A stretch of DNA of 54,301 bases from Clostridiales bacterium UBA1206. GTDB lineage: Bacteria > Bacillota > Clostridia > Oscillospirales > CAG-382. A program made the translations under genes and the position numbers. This document shows, piece by piece, positions 7,711 through 15,602 of the stretch. The notes beneath the pieces are model-generated. The model did no database searches. It saw nothing but the letters and a program-made list of their open reading frames with translations, and had not been told where the DNA came from. The stretch's first letter is position 1, and the number at the start of each line of letters is the position of its first letter. The stretch spans positions 492 through 54,792 of the forward strand of contig DBXS01000031.1 in the NCBI GenBank assembly GCA_002310055.1, in the 5' to 3' direction.

Positions 7711-8787
7711 TCAGTCGTTTTCGCCGCTTGACGCAAGCTTTGCGGCGCGGTCGGCGGTGATGAGCGCGTCTATCATATCGTCGAGCTTGCCGTTGACGAA
7801 CGATTCTATGGAATAGAGCGTGAGCCCTATGCGGTGGTCGGTAACTCTTCCCTGCGGATAGTTATAAGTGCGTATGCGCTCGCTGCGGTCGCCGGTCCCG
7901 ACCTGGCTGCGGCGTTCGCTGGCGATGGCGCTTTCGCGCTTTTCACGTTCCAGCGCGGCAAGGCGGGATTTCATTACCTTGAGCGCTTTGTCTTTGTTTT
8001 TGCCCTGGCTGCGTTCGTCCTGGCAGTCGACGACCGTGCCGGTGGGTATATGCACTATTCGTATGGCCGATTCGGTCTTGTTTATATGCTGTCCGCCCGC
8101 GCCGGAAGAACGGTGGGTGGTTATTTCGAGCTCGTCCATATTGAGCTGGAAATCGACGTCCTCGACTTCGGGCAGCACCGCCACCGTGGCGGTCGAAGTC
8201 TGTATGCGCCCCTGCGATTCGGTCTCGGGCACGCGCTGGACGCGGTGCACGCCGGATTCGAACTTGAAGCGCGAATAAGCTCCCTCGCCCGAAACGGTGA
8301 AAGAAATCTCTTTTATACCGCCGAGCTCGGTCTCGTTGGCGTAAAGCAGCTCGCATTTATAACCGCGCTGTTCGGCGTACATATTATACATACGGTAAAG
8401 CACGCCGGCAAAAAGGCACGCCTCGTCGCCGCCGGCGCCCGCGCGGATCTCGATGATGACGTCCTTATCGTCGTTGGGATCCTTTGGGAGCAGCATTATT
8501 TTGAGCTCTTCGCGGCATTTTTCGCACGCTTCTTCCGCCGCGGCGTATTCGGCGCGCGCCTCTTCTTTCATATCCGCGTCGTCGGCGGAATCCATAAGGA
8601 GCGCGTAATCTTCTTTATCCGCAAGCGCCTTTTTGTATTCGCGGTATTTTTCCGCGACAGGCAGGAGCTGCTTGTATTCTTTCATAAGCGCGGTGTACGC
8701 CTGCATATCCGAAGCGACGTCGGGACTCGAAAGCTTTTCTTCGGTCTCGGCGAGCTTTTTTTCTATTCTTTCAAGCTTTTCAAACAT
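7711..8787 (-). CDS. prfA: Peptide chain release factor 1
   Basis: 358 residues; recognises UAA/UAG and triggers peptide release. It carries GGQ in SSGAGGQHINKTES (231-233), which enters the peptidyl-transferase centre, and a PxT-type anticodon motif, PET (187-189), as in other Firmicutes RF1. The N-terminal helical domain spans about 1-100. Length is typical. The ATG follows AAAGGA. The prmC methyltransferase gene that often follows is not here. Confidence 0.97.
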   Translation of the reverse strand: MFEKLERIEKKLAETEEKLSSPDVASDMQAYTALMKEYKQLLPVAEKYREYKKALADKEDYALLMDSADDADMKEEARAEYAAAEEACEKCREELKIMLLPKDPNDDKDVIIEIRAGAGGDEACLFAGVLYRMYNMYAEQRGYKCELLYANETELGGIKEISFTVSGEGAYSRFKFESGVHRVQRVPETESQGRIQTSTATVAVLPEVEDVDFQLNMDELEITTHRSSGAGGQHINKTESAIRIVHIPTGTVVDCQDERSQGKNKDKALKVMKSRLAALEREKRESAIASERRSQVGTGDRSERIRTYNYPQGRVTDHRIGLTLYSIESFVNGKLDDMIDALITADRAAKLASSGEND

Positions 8788-8807
8788 ACGCGCGGATATC
8801 CTTTCGT

Positions 8808-8838
8808 ATATTGTAGTGTTGAGACGTTCGGCTCAAAC
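8808..8838 (-). promoter_or_regulatory. Probable prfA promoter region
   Basis: The 77-nt divergent gap has TACAAT at 8810-8815 (minus strand) with TTGAGC at 8831-8836, a short 15-nt spacer; CAATAT offers a 17-nt alternative. A small dyad TTGAG-N8-CTCAA (near 8819-8836) overlaps the -35 area and could be an operator or chance. Confidence 0.4.
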
Positions 8839-8864
8839 GCAAAAACGACTATGGGGTGTTTAAA

Positions 8865-9785
8865 ATGAGAAACAATCTTTACAAGCCCGAAGGGTTCCTT
8901 ACAAAACTTGGCCTTATGCGCGAATACGGAACTTACAAAGACCTTGAGCGCGCTTACGAAAACGGCGCCATACTCGAAGGAAAGGCGTTCCGCTGCACCG
9001 AAGACCACGACCTGCTGGTCAAGCTCCCCGACGGGCGCACCGGGGTGATACCGTATTTCGAATGCGCGAACGGTTCCGTACGCGAAAGCGCGCGTGAGAT
9101 AGCCGTGATAAGCCGCGTGGGAAAATACGTCTGCTTTAAAGTGAGCGATATTTCCGGCGAAACGCCGCTGCTTTCGCGCCGGGCGGCGCAGGACGAAGCG
9201 CAGGAAGAATATATAGAATCGCTAAGCCCCGGCGAAATAATCGACGCGTCGGTGACGCATCGCGAACCCTTCGGCGCGTTCTGTGACATAGGCTGCGGGA
9301 TAATATCGCTGCTGCCGATAGACGCGATGTCGGTCTCGCGCATCACTCACCCGCGCGACAGATTCTACACCGGTCAGCGCATAAAAGCGGTCGTGCGCAG
9401 CGCGTGCGACGGCGACGGCCGGATATCGCTTACCCACAAGGAGCTGCTCGGCACCTGGAAAGAAAACGCCTCGGCGTTCGCGCCCGGGCAGGCGGTGACG
9501 GGGATAGTGCGATCGGTGGAAAAATACGGAGTATTTGTGGAGCTTACGCCCAATCTGGCGGGGCTCGCAGAATACACCGAAGGCATAGAAGCCGAAGACA
9601 CGGTGTCGGTCTACATAAAGAGCGTGATCCCGCAGAAAATGAAGGTAAAGTTAGTGATACTCGACAAAGCCGAACGCGAGACGCCGGAACGCGAATACGA
9701 TTACCGCTTTACCGAAGGCACGCTCCGCCGCTGGCAGTATTCGCCCGACGAGTGTCCGCGACGAATAGAGACGGTTTTTCAATAG
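8865..9785 (+). CDS. S1-domain RNA-binding protein (RpsA-like)
   Basis: 306 residues containing S1-type OB folds, most clearly at about 120-195 (PGEIIDASVTHREPFGAFCDIG) and 210-285 (PGQAVTGIVRSVEKYGVFVEL). A degenerate third repeat lies at about 33-100. Shortened 30S ribosomal protein S1 homologues of this kind are common in Clostridia; a role in translation initiation or RNA binding is inferred. I chose the ATG at 8865 with GGGG upstream; an in-frame GTG lies 9 nt earlier. It converges on obg, and the two coding ends overlap by 7 bp with no terminator between them. Confidence 0.85.
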   Translation: MRNNLYKPEGFLTKLGLMREYGTYKDLERAYENGAILEGKAFRCTEDHDLLVKLPDGRTGVIPYFECANGSVRESAREIAVISRVGKYVCFKVSDISGETPLLSRRAAQDEAQEEYIESLSPGEIIDASVTHREPFGAFCDIGCGIISLLPIDAMSVSRITHPRDRFYTGQRIKAVVRSACDGDGRISLTHKELLGTWKENASAFAPGQAVTGIVRSVEKYGVFVELTPNLAGLAEYTEGIEAEDTVSVYIKSVIPQKMKVKLVILDKAERETPEREYDYRFTEGTLRRWQYSPDECPRRIETVFQ

Positions 9786-11038
9786 ACGAAATCGAACTGG
9801 ATACCGTAAATATCTACGGTGTCGCATTCCTGGATGCCCTTGTTTTCGAGCATTTCGATGACGCCGTATTCGCGCAGCATCCGCTGGAAATACGCGAGCG
9901 ACTCGCGATCGTCGAAGTTGACGTTTTCGCAAAGCCTGCGGAGTTTTCCGCCGGTGACGAAATAGACGCCGTTGACGTTCTTTACGGTTATCGCTTCGGA
10001 GCGTGTGTCAGGTGCGAAGTATTCCCTTTCGCATATCACGGGCGCGGGAAGCAGCGCGACCTGGCGCGCGATCTCTTCCATAAGAGGCGAAAGCCCTTCG
10101 TCGAGGTCGGCGGCGATGAGGAACAGCGGCTGTTTCTTGCGCGCGGCGTACGCCTTTATCTTTTTGAAAACTTCTTTGTCGTAGCCCTGGTCGATCTTGT
10201 TGCCCACGAGGATCTGCGGGCGCGACGCGAGCTCGGACGCGTAGGATTTGAGTTCTTTGTTTATGTTCTTTATGTCTTCGAGCGGGTCGGGACGTTCGGA
10301 AGCCGAAATATCGAAGACGTGCACGAGCAGGCGGCAGCGTTCGATATGGCGAAGGAATTCGTGGCCCAAGCCTTTTCCTTCCGAAGCGCCGTCGACGAGT
10401 CCCGGGATATCCGCCATAACGAAAGTCCTGCCGTAGGCGGAAATGACGCCCAGATTGGGCGAAAGCGTGGTGAACTGGTAGCTCGCTATGCGCGGATGCG
10501 CCGACGAGACCATTGAAAGCAGCGTGGATTTGCCCACGTTGGGATAGCCGATTATGCCCACGTCGGCGAGCATTTTGAGTTCGAGCGTGATGAAAAGTTC
10601 TTCGCCCTGCATACCGGCGCGCGCAAAATGCGGCGCCTGGCGCGTTGACGTGGCGAAATGGACGTTGCCCCAGCCGCCTCTGCCGCCGTGCGCGATTATG
10701 AACTGCTCGCCGTCGGACATATCGTGTATGACCTTGCCGGTGTCGCGGTCGCGCACCACGGTGCCGAGCGGGACGCGTAACAGCACGTCTTCGCCGTTTC
10801 GGCCGTGGAACTTTTTGTTGCTGCCGTTTTCGCCGTCTTCGGCTATGAATTTGCGGTTGTATTTATAAGCGAGCAGAGTGCTTTCGCCTTGATCGGGGAC
10901 GAGTATGACGCTGCCGCCGTTGCCGCCGTCGCCGCCGTCCGGTCCGCCGTGAGAGACGTATTTTTCGCGCCGGAACGAAACGGAGCCGTTGCCTCCTTTT
11001 CCCGCTTTGACGTGGATATCTACTTTATCTACTAACAT
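9779..11038 (-). CDS. obg: GTPase Obg/CgtA
   Basis: 419-residue GTPase of 50S ribosome assembly and stress response. Glycine-rich Obg fold at about 1-158 (KAGKGGNGSVSFRREKY), G domain from about 159 with P-loop GYPNVGKST and DIPGLV, then a C-terminal OCT domain (about 345-419). I used the ATG at 11038 after AAAAGGAGG; a longer frame upstream runs into the rpmA terminator and is rejected. Last gene of rplU-prp-rpmA-obg, the standard Firmicutes order. Confidence 0.96.
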   Translation of the reverse strand: MLVDKVDIHVKAGKGGNGSVSFRREKYVSHGGPDGGDGGNGGSVILVPDQGESTLLAYKYNRKFIAEDGENGSNKKFHGRNGEDVLLRVPLGTVVRDRDTGKVIHDMSDGEQFIIAHGGRGGWGNVHFATSTRQAPHFARAGMQGEELFITLELKMLADVGIIGYPNVGKSTLLSMVSSAHPRIASYQFTTLSPNLGVISAYGRTFVMADIPGLVDGASEGKGLGHEFLRHIERCRLLVHVFDISASERPDPLEDIKNINKELKSYASELASRPQILVGNKIDQGYDKEVFKKIKAYAARKKQPLFLIAADLDEGLSPLMEEIARQVALLPAPVICEREYFAPDTRSEAITVKNVNGVYFVTGGKLRRLCENVNFDDRESLAYFQRMLREYGVIEMLENKGIQECDTVDIYGIQFDFVY

Positions 11039-11048
11039 TGCCGCGCCT

Positions 11049-11066
11049 CCTTTTTTATGAAAAAGG
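11049..11066 (-). promoter_or_regulatory. Hairpin that may mask the obg ribosome-binding site
   Basis: On the minus strand CCTTTTT pairs with AAAAAGG across a 4-nt loop. The right arm takes in the first two G residues of the obg GGAGG. It could modulate obg translation after read-through of the rpmA terminator. Weak, A/U-rich stem. Confidence 0.35.
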
Positions 11067-11078
11067 TTATAATAACAC

Positions 11079-11112
11079 AAAAAAAGAGTATACTGCGCCC
11101 GCAGCACACTCT
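11079..11112 (-). terminator. Terminator or attenuator between rpmA and obg
   Basis: 12-bp stem AGAGTGTGCTGC / GCAGTATACTCT (two G-U pairs) with loop GGGC, followed on the minus strand by seven T. No separate obg promoter is visible, so it probably reduces rather than stops obg expression. Confidence 0.85.
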
Positions 11113-11125
11113 TTTTTAAGAAAAA

Positions 11126-11404
11126 CTATTTTGCGTAAACGCTGATCTTTCTTCTGCCGTTAGCGATGGGTTCGTATTTGACTACGCCGTCGGTAAGAGC
11201 AAAAAGAGTATCGTCGGAACCGATGCCGACGTTTTCGCCGGGATGGAAATGAGTTCCTCTCTGACGGTAGATGATGTTGCCGGCCTTAACTTCCTGGCCG
11301 TCGCCTTTTTTGGCGCCGAGGCGCTGTGCGCGGGAATCTCTGCCGTTCTTGGTGGAACCGACGCCTTTTTTATGGGCGAAGAACTGTATGGATATTCTGA
11401 GCAT
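11126..11404 (-). CDS. rpmA: 50S ribosomal protein L27, with cleavable N-terminal extension
   Basis: 92 residues. It starts MLRISIQFFAHKKGVGSTKN: the QFF-A site is the Firmicutes-type extension that must be cut to expose the AHKKG terminus near the peptidyl-transferase centre. The rest (GRDSRAQRLGAKKGDGQ, IIYRQRGTHFHPG) is canonical. ATG follows AAAGGAG. The presumed protease Prp is encoded immediately upstream. Confidence 0.97.
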   Translation of the reverse strand: MLRISIQFFAHKKGVGSTKNGRDSRAQRLGAKKGDGQEVKAGNIIYRQRGTHFHPGENVGIGSDDTLFALTDGVVKYEPIANGRRKISVYAK

Positions 11405-11426
11405 TGTGGTTACTCCTTTACTGAAT

Positions 11427-11738
11427 TTACTGCTTTCTTACTTTTACATACCCCTTGTATTCCGCCGCAAGCTCACGCAGCTCGCAGTATAAGCCGTTGA
11501 GTATGAGGTGTGCGGACGGGGTGACGGTATTCAGATCGAGCACGGTCTGCGGCAGCGCGGGATCGGCGGAAAAGTCGTATGACTCGCTGCCGAGTTCGAG
11601 CAAACGGACCGTAAGGTTGACCATCGAAGACACGGCGGCGCAGACGATATCGTCGCCCTGCGTGCCGTAGCCGGAATGGCCTTTGACCGTAAAGCCGCAA
11701 AAAGAGCCGTTTTCGGTCCTAAAAGACGCCGTGATCAT
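11427..11738 (-). CDS. prp: Ribosomal-processing cysteine protease Prp
   Basis: 103 residues of the Prp (YsxB/DUF464) family, which removes the N-terminal extension of L27. The catalytic histidine is in GHSGYGTQGDDIVCAAVS and the catalytic cysteine is in DIVCAAVS (about 20 and 33). Sits between rplU and rpmA, as in Bacillus and Staphylococcus. No strong ribosome-binding site is seen before the ATG, which lies 12 nt after the rplU stop, so coupling to rplU is likely. Confidence 0.95.
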   Translation of the reverse strand: MITASFRTENGSFCGFTVKGHSGYGTQGDDIVCAAVSSMVNLTVRLLELGSESYDFSADPALPQTVLDLNTVTPSAHLILNGLYCELRELAAEYKGYVKVRKQ

Positions 11739-11750
11739 AACGCGCCGCGA

Positions 11751-12056
11751 TCAGATAATGGAATTTATCTGAAGTTTGGTGTAGGGCTGTCTGTGACCGA
11801 TCTTTTTCTTTTCGTTCTTTTTGGATTTGTAACGGATGATGTGAAGCTTTTTGCCCTTGCCGTTTTTAACTACGGTAGCTTCGCATTTGTGCGCGGTGTA
11901 AGGATCGCCGATCTCAAGTTCGCCGCCGTTGGAGTAAGCCACGACTTTTTCTATAACGACCTTGTCGCCTTCTTCGGCGTTCAGTTTTTCGGCAAAGATG
12001 ATATCGCCTTCGCTGACTTTGTACTGTTTTCCGCCCGTTTCGATTATAGCGTACAC
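11751..12056 (-). CDS. rplU: 50S ribosomal protein L21
   Basis: 101 residues beginning MYAIIETGGKQYKV and ending with KKKIGHRQPYTKLQI, both diagnostic of L21. The start is GTG, 8 nt after AGAGGT. First gene of the rplU-prp-rpmA-obg operon, behind a strong promoter and a structured leader. Confidence 0.97.
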   Translation of the reverse strand: MYAIIETGGKQYKVSEGDIIFAEKLNAEEGDKVVIEKVVAYSNGGELEIGDPYTAHKCEATVVKNGKGKKLHIIRYKSKKNEKKKIGHRQPYTKLQINSII

Positions 12057-12134
12057 GAAATGGACCTCTCTTTCATTTAAGACTCGCTGTATGGGGTACG
12101 CATGGCGCGTTTAAAAAACCCCGAACACGCGGCA
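12057..12134 (-). ncRNA. Candidate L21 ribosomal-protein leader
   Basis: The roughly 78-nt 5' leader of rplU contains nested pairing: GGGGT with ACCCC enclosing ACGC with GCGT (minus strand). Its place and size fit the Firmicutes L21 leader, thought to bind an excess ribosomal protein for autoregulation. I could not run a covariance model, so this is based on position and visible stems. Confidence 0.45.
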
Positions 12135-12140
12135 AATTGC

Positions 12141-12169
12141 ATTGTAACACAATAATTTGATTTTGTCAA
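12141..12169 (-). promoter_or_regulatory. Promoter of rplU operon
   Basis: TTGACA (12164-12169), 17-nt spacer, TACAAT (12141-12146): a strong sigma-A promoter with a leader of about 78 nt before the GTG. Confidence 0.88.
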
Positions 12170-12214
12170 CACTTTTTTTACTGCTTTTAAGCGATCTCGC
12201 CGATTTTTTCGGCT

Positions 12215-12817
12215 TTATTTGCGTTTTTCCATGTATTTGAGCAGCGCTGCCGAGATAGGCGGCGTTATCACGGTGGAAGTAACGAACTCAAAAATGAAGT
12301 TCACGCCGGCGAGCACTATGAACAGGAAGTATATAACGCCTGCGCCTTCCGGCATTATAGAATGCATATGTCCGTTGAAGAACACCGCGTAGCCGAGCAG
12401 GAACAGCCCCGTGTTCACAACGGGCGCGGCGATGGCGGGCAGAAGAGCGCGCAGATAACTGTTGCGAATGCGGGCGCAGAACTTCCAGATAAGCGCGGGG
12501 ATAAGCCCCGCAAGCAGGCCGCGCAAAGCGCAAAGCACAAAGCAGTAAAACCAGTTTATCTCGATAAGCGCGGAACCGAACAGCCCCTGAGCACCGGTGA
12601 GGCACTGTATGAAAACCGTCATTCCGAACGCAAACCCGGTGACGGAGCCGACGTACGGCCCGTAAACGATCCCGGAAACGACAATGGGGATAAGGACGAA
12701 ATTAAGATTTACCGTTCCGACGGTGATCAGGCCGAGCGTGCACTGCAATATGACGACTATCGCCGAAAAGATACCCGCGGCGGTGATGAGGCGGAGCCGA
12801 TTTCTGTTGACGTTCAT
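12215..12817 (-). CDS. ECF transporter S component (substrate unknown)
   Basis: 200 residues with five to six hydrophobic helices and the look of energy-coupling-factor S subunits, including a VNLNFVLIPIVVSGIVYGP segment and a TSTVITPPISAAL C-terminal helix. S components bind a vitamin or metal and share an ATPase/EcfT module encoded elsewhere. No riboswitch lies in its short leader, so the ligand cannot be named; folate, pantothenate and queuosine-type families are possible. The ATG at 12817 follows AAAGGATG. Confidence 0.8.
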   Translation of the reverse strand: MNVNRNRLRLITAAGIFSAIVVILQCTLGLITVGTVNLNFVLIPIVVSGIVYGPYVGSVTGFAFGMTVFIQCLTGAQGLFGSALIEINWFYCFVLCALRGLLAGLIPALIWKFCARIRNSYLRALLPAIAAPVVNTGLFLLGYAVFFNGHMHSIMPEGAGVIYFLFIVLAGVNFIFEFVTSTVITPPISAALLKYMEKRK

Positions 12818-12852
12818 AATGATCATCCTTTCAATATGGTTCATTAATTGCA

Positions 12853-12881
12853 ATTTTACAACAATAAAGCCGCAAAAGCAA
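12853..12881 (-). promoter_or_regulatory. Possible promoter of ECF S-component gene
   Basis: TTGCTT (12876-12881), 17-nt spacer, TAAAAT (12853-12858). No terminator follows spoVG, so read-through from spoVG is also possible. Confidence 0.5.
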
Positions 12882-12896
12882 TAGTAAAAGCGACGA

Positions 12897-13163
12897 TTAT
12901 TCCCGCTTTCCGTAAAGATTATTGTGATATGTGACTATTTGCTTATCTAACTTATATCTGAACGCAGAATTGACCGGATGCACTATATCGCGTATTTCTC
13001 CGTCGGAAGTCCTGCGGTTGGGCATAACGACGAGCAGTCCCTCTTTCCTCCGCACGACTTTTACGTCGTGCACGACGAGCTCGTTATCGAACGTGACCGA
13101 ATAGATCGCCTCCAGCGGGATGCCGTAAAAAGCTTTTCTCAATTTGATTTCGGTGATTTCCAT
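12897..13163 (-). CDS. spoVG: SpoVG family regulator
   Basis: 88 residues: MEITEIKLRKAF, VVHDVKVV, VVMPNRRTSDGEIRDIVHPV. This is the SpoVG fold, a small site-specific RNA/DNA-binding regulator named for sporulation septation in Bacillus. I used the ATG at 13163, which has GAGAGGA upstream; a longer frame reaching 13253 would overlap the divergent murC promoter region. No confident sigma-A or sigma-H promoter is seen for it. Confidence 0.95.
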   Translation of the reverse strand: MEITEIKLRKAFYGIPLEAIYSVTFDNELVVHDVKVVRRKEGLLVVMPNRRTSDGEIRDIVHPVNSAFRYKLDKQIVTYHNNLYGKRE

Positions 13164-13238
13164 TGTGTTTATTCCTCTCATTAACGTCAAGCCGCTTTTT
13201 ATTATTGAAAAACATAACGGTATATATGCAAATTGCCG

Positions 13239-13266
13239 TTGCATTTTTCGCAAAAAGTGGTATAAT
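13239..13266 (+). promoter_or_regulatory. Promoter of murC
   Basis: TTGCAT (13239-13244), 16-nt spacer, TATAAT (13261-13266), 40 nt before the murC start. Confidence 0.75.
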
Positions 13267-13305
13267 GGTTCAGTACGAGATGATCAAGATTCAAAGGAGC
13301 CGCTA

Positions 13306-14658
13306 ATGGAAGGATTTGTTTTGCAGGGGCACAAGAAAGTTTATTTCGCCGGTATAGGCGGCGTAAGCATGTCCGCGCTGGCGCTTATACTCCGTTCCAA
13401 GGGAATGGAGGTGCTGGGGTATGACAGGTCGCATTCGCACGAGACCGAGATACTCGAAAGCCACGGAGTGGACGTGGATTATTCCGAAGACTCGCCCAAG
13501 CTGGAAGGCGTGGACCTGCTCGTATATACCGCCGCGCTGAATTTGGCGCATCCCGTGGTGGCGAAAGCCGCAGAGCGCGGGATACCCTGCGTTACGCGAG
13601 CGGTGCTTTTGGGTGCAATAATAAAGGAATACGGCGTTTCGATCGGCGTGGCCGGCACGCACGGAAAATCGACCACGAGCGGAATGATATCGCGCATATT
13701 CGATTTTACTCCGGGGCACGACCCCTCGTTCGCCGTGGGGGCGCTGCTTCCCTTTGTAAACGCCTATTATAAAGTCGGTACGGACGACACGTTCGTTTTC
13801 GAGGCCGACGAATACAAGGATTCGTTTTTGCAGTTTATGCCCACGACCGCGGTCGTGCTGAACGTGTGCCACGACCATCCCGATTATTTCAAAGACCTGG
13901 ATCAGGTAGTCGATTCGTTTTCCAAATACATTTCCCATTCCGAATACGCCGTGCTCGACCTCGACAGCGAGGGCGCGGTGCGCTGCGCTGCGAATTACAA
14001 AGGCAAAGCCGTGTGGTATTCGACCGAAAAGAAGGCCGATTATTATGCGACGCGCGTGAGCGAGAAAAAAGGCTACTGCTCGTACACGCTGCATTATCCG
14101 CAGGGCCGGATACGTATAAAGCTTTCGGTGCCGGGGATACACAACGTATCCAATTCCCTCGCGGCGTTCGCCGCCTGCCATATCAACGGGCTCACGCCCG
14201 AAGAGATAGCCGCGGGCATTGCCTCGTTCACCGGAGTTTCGAGAAGGTTCGAGCACATAGGCGAACTCAACGGCGCCGAAGTCATCAGCGACTACGCGCA
14301 CCATCCGGACGAGATAGCCGCGTGCTTAGGCACCGCGCGCAAGATGGCAAAAGGCCGCGTGATCACGGTATTCCAGCCGCACACGTATTCGCGGCTCAAA
14401 GAGCTGTTCGGCAGATTTGCGGAATCGCTTTCGACGTCCGACATCGTCGCAGTGACCGACGTGTTTTCCGCGCGCGAAGCGGATACTCTGGGCGTCAGCG
14501 GCGAGCTGCTCGCACGCGAATGCGGCGGCTTTTACGCCGATTCGTTCGCCTCGGCGGCGCGTTTTCTCGCCGAAACTGCGCGCAAAAACGACCTGGTCGT
14601 TATTATGGGCGCCGGCGACATTTATAAAGTTTGGGACGAATTGAAAAAAAGTTCTTGA
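13306..14658 (+). CDS. murC: UDP-N-acetylmuramate--L-alanine ligase
   Basis: 450-residue cytoplasmic ligase of peptidoglycan synthesis, adding L-Ala to UDP-MurNAc. Rossmann-type N-terminal domain (YFAGIGGVSMSALA), central ATPase domain with P-loop GTHGKST (117-123) and EADEYKDSFL, and C-terminal domain with YAHHPDE and FQPHTYSR. The ATG follows AAAGGAG; an in-frame extension from 13144 is rejected because it crosses the promoter. Stands alone; not in an mra cluster. Its stop overlaps the rpmB -35 box. Confidence 0.96.
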   Translation: MEGFVLQGHKKVYFAGIGGVSMSALALILRSKGMEVLGYDRSHSHETEILESHGVDVDYSEDSPKLEGVDLLVYTAALNLAHPVVAKAAERGIPCVTRAVLLGAIIKEYGVSIGVAGTHGKSTTSGMISRIFDFTPGHDPSFAVGALLPFVNAYYKVGTDDTFVFEADEYKDSFLQFMPTTAVVLNVCHDHPDYFKDLDQVVDSFSKYISHSEYAVLDLDSEGAVRCAANYKGKAVWYSTEKKADYYATRVSEKKGYCSYTLHYPQGRIRIKLSVPGIHNVSNSLAAFAACHINGLTPEEIAAGIASFTGVSRRFEHIGELNGAEVISDYAHHPDEIAACLGTARKMAKGRVITVFQPHTYSRLKELFGRFAESLSTSDIVAVTDVFSAREADTLGVSGELLARECGGFYADSFASAARFLAETARKNDLVVIMGAGDIYKVWDELKKSS

Positions 14659-14683
14659 CAAATCGCGATTTGTAGTATATACT
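14655..14683 (+). promoter_or_regulatory. Promoter of rpmB
   Basis: TTGACA (14655-14660, overlapping the murC stop codon), 17-nt spacer, TATACT (14678-14683). Confidence 0.85.
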
Positions 14684-14726
14684 TAAGTGCTTGAAAAATT
14701 GCTACAAAGAAATCGGAGGTGTAAAT

Positions 14727-14915
14727 ATGGCTAAATGTATGATCTGCGGCAAAGGCGTTACCTTCGGAAACAACGTTTCCCATTCCAAAAGAAGAACGTC
14801 CAGAACCTGGAAAGCCAACATAAGAAGGATCCACGCTAACGTTGACGGCACCAACAAGACAGTTTACGTTTGCTCCCGTTGTTTAAGAAGCGGCAAGGTT
14901 TCCAAAGCCGACTGA
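14727..14915 (+). CDS. rpmB: 50S ribosomal protein L28
   Basis: 62 residues, MAKCMICGKGVTFGNNVSHS at the start, with two cysteine pairs (CMIC and CSRC) showing the zinc-binding form. ATG is preceded by GGAGGTGTAAAT. Monocistronic, with its own promoter and terminator. Confidence 0.97.
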   Translation: MAKCMICGKGVTFGNNVSHSKRRTSRTWKANIRRIHANVDGTNKTVYVCSRCLRSGKVSKAD

Positions 14916-14934
14916 TTATATTGGATTCTGTAAC

Positions 14935-14967
14935 AAAAAAGCCGATCCGTGCGAATCGGCTTTTTTT
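14935..14967. terminator. Bidirectional terminator between rpmB and GNAT gene
   Basis: AAAAAAGCCGAT pairs with ATCGGCTTTTTT around an eight-base loop; U-tracts result on both strands. Confidence 0.92.
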
Positions 14968-15017
14968 GTCGTTCTTTCTGCGTTGCAGACTGATTCCGTA
15001 TGAGCGATTCGCGCACT

Positions 15018-15602
15018 TTACCCGCGCGGTGCGGAGAAATATTCTTCCGCAAGCATTGAATACAAATGTATCCTGCGGTAACTTCCCTTTGCGAATACCG
15101 AATCGCGCACCAGACCTTCGTAAACGAAGCCCATACGGCGCGCGAGCTTTTCGGAATCGGCGTTGCCTTCCATTATGCGAAGCTGCACGCGGTGCAGCGA
15201 AAGTTCGCGGAAGGCGAGTTCGAGCACGGCGCCGAGCGCTTCGGTCATTATGCCCATCCCGTGGTAGGCGGGATTGAGCACGTAGCCCAGCTCGCCCCAG
15301 TTGTTGGCGAGGTCGAGATTGGCAAAACCTATGGTGCCCACGAATTTTCCGCTCGAGCGCAGCGTTATGCCCCAGTCGGCGTAGTTTCCCTTGCGGTATT
15401 CGCGCTGGAGGTATTCGATATACCCTTTTGTCTCGCGCAGGTTGACGTGCGGCGACCAGAGCAGGAACTGCGTGACGTCCTGCCTCGACGCGTATTCGTA
15501 CATATCTTCGGCGTTTTCGGGAAGTATGCGTTTTAATATCAGGCGTTCGGTAGTGATAGCGGGGAGCGAGGAAAATATCTTTCTGTATTTTGCGTTATCC
15601 AT
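15018..15602 (-). CDS. GNAT-family N-acetyltransferase (RimJ/RimL-like)
   Basis: 194 residues. TTERLILKRI opening strand, YVLNPAYHGMGIMTEALGAVL as the acetyl-CoA pyrophosphate loop (about 110-130), and RMGFVYEGLVRDS near the end, as in RimJ/RimL and Gcn5-related acetyltransferases acting on protein N-termini or small amines. The substrate is unknown. Its ATG overlaps the hflC stop by 8 nt (ATGGATAA), so translation is probably coupled to hflKC. Confidence 0.9.
   Translation of the reverse strand: MDNAKYRKIFSSLPAITTERLILKRILPENAEDMYEYASRQDVTQFLLWSPHVNLRETKGYIEYLQREYRKGNYADWGITLRSSGKFVGTIGFANLDLANNWGELGYVLNPAYHGMGIMTEALGAVLELAFRELSLHRVQLRIMEGNADSEKLARRMGFVYEGLVRDSVFAKGSYRRIHLYSMLAEEYFSAPRG

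Noticed and set aside
12170..12214. Terminator between the ECF gene and rplU
   Set aside because: GCCGA/TCGGC forms only 5 bp and no T run follows on the minus strand.
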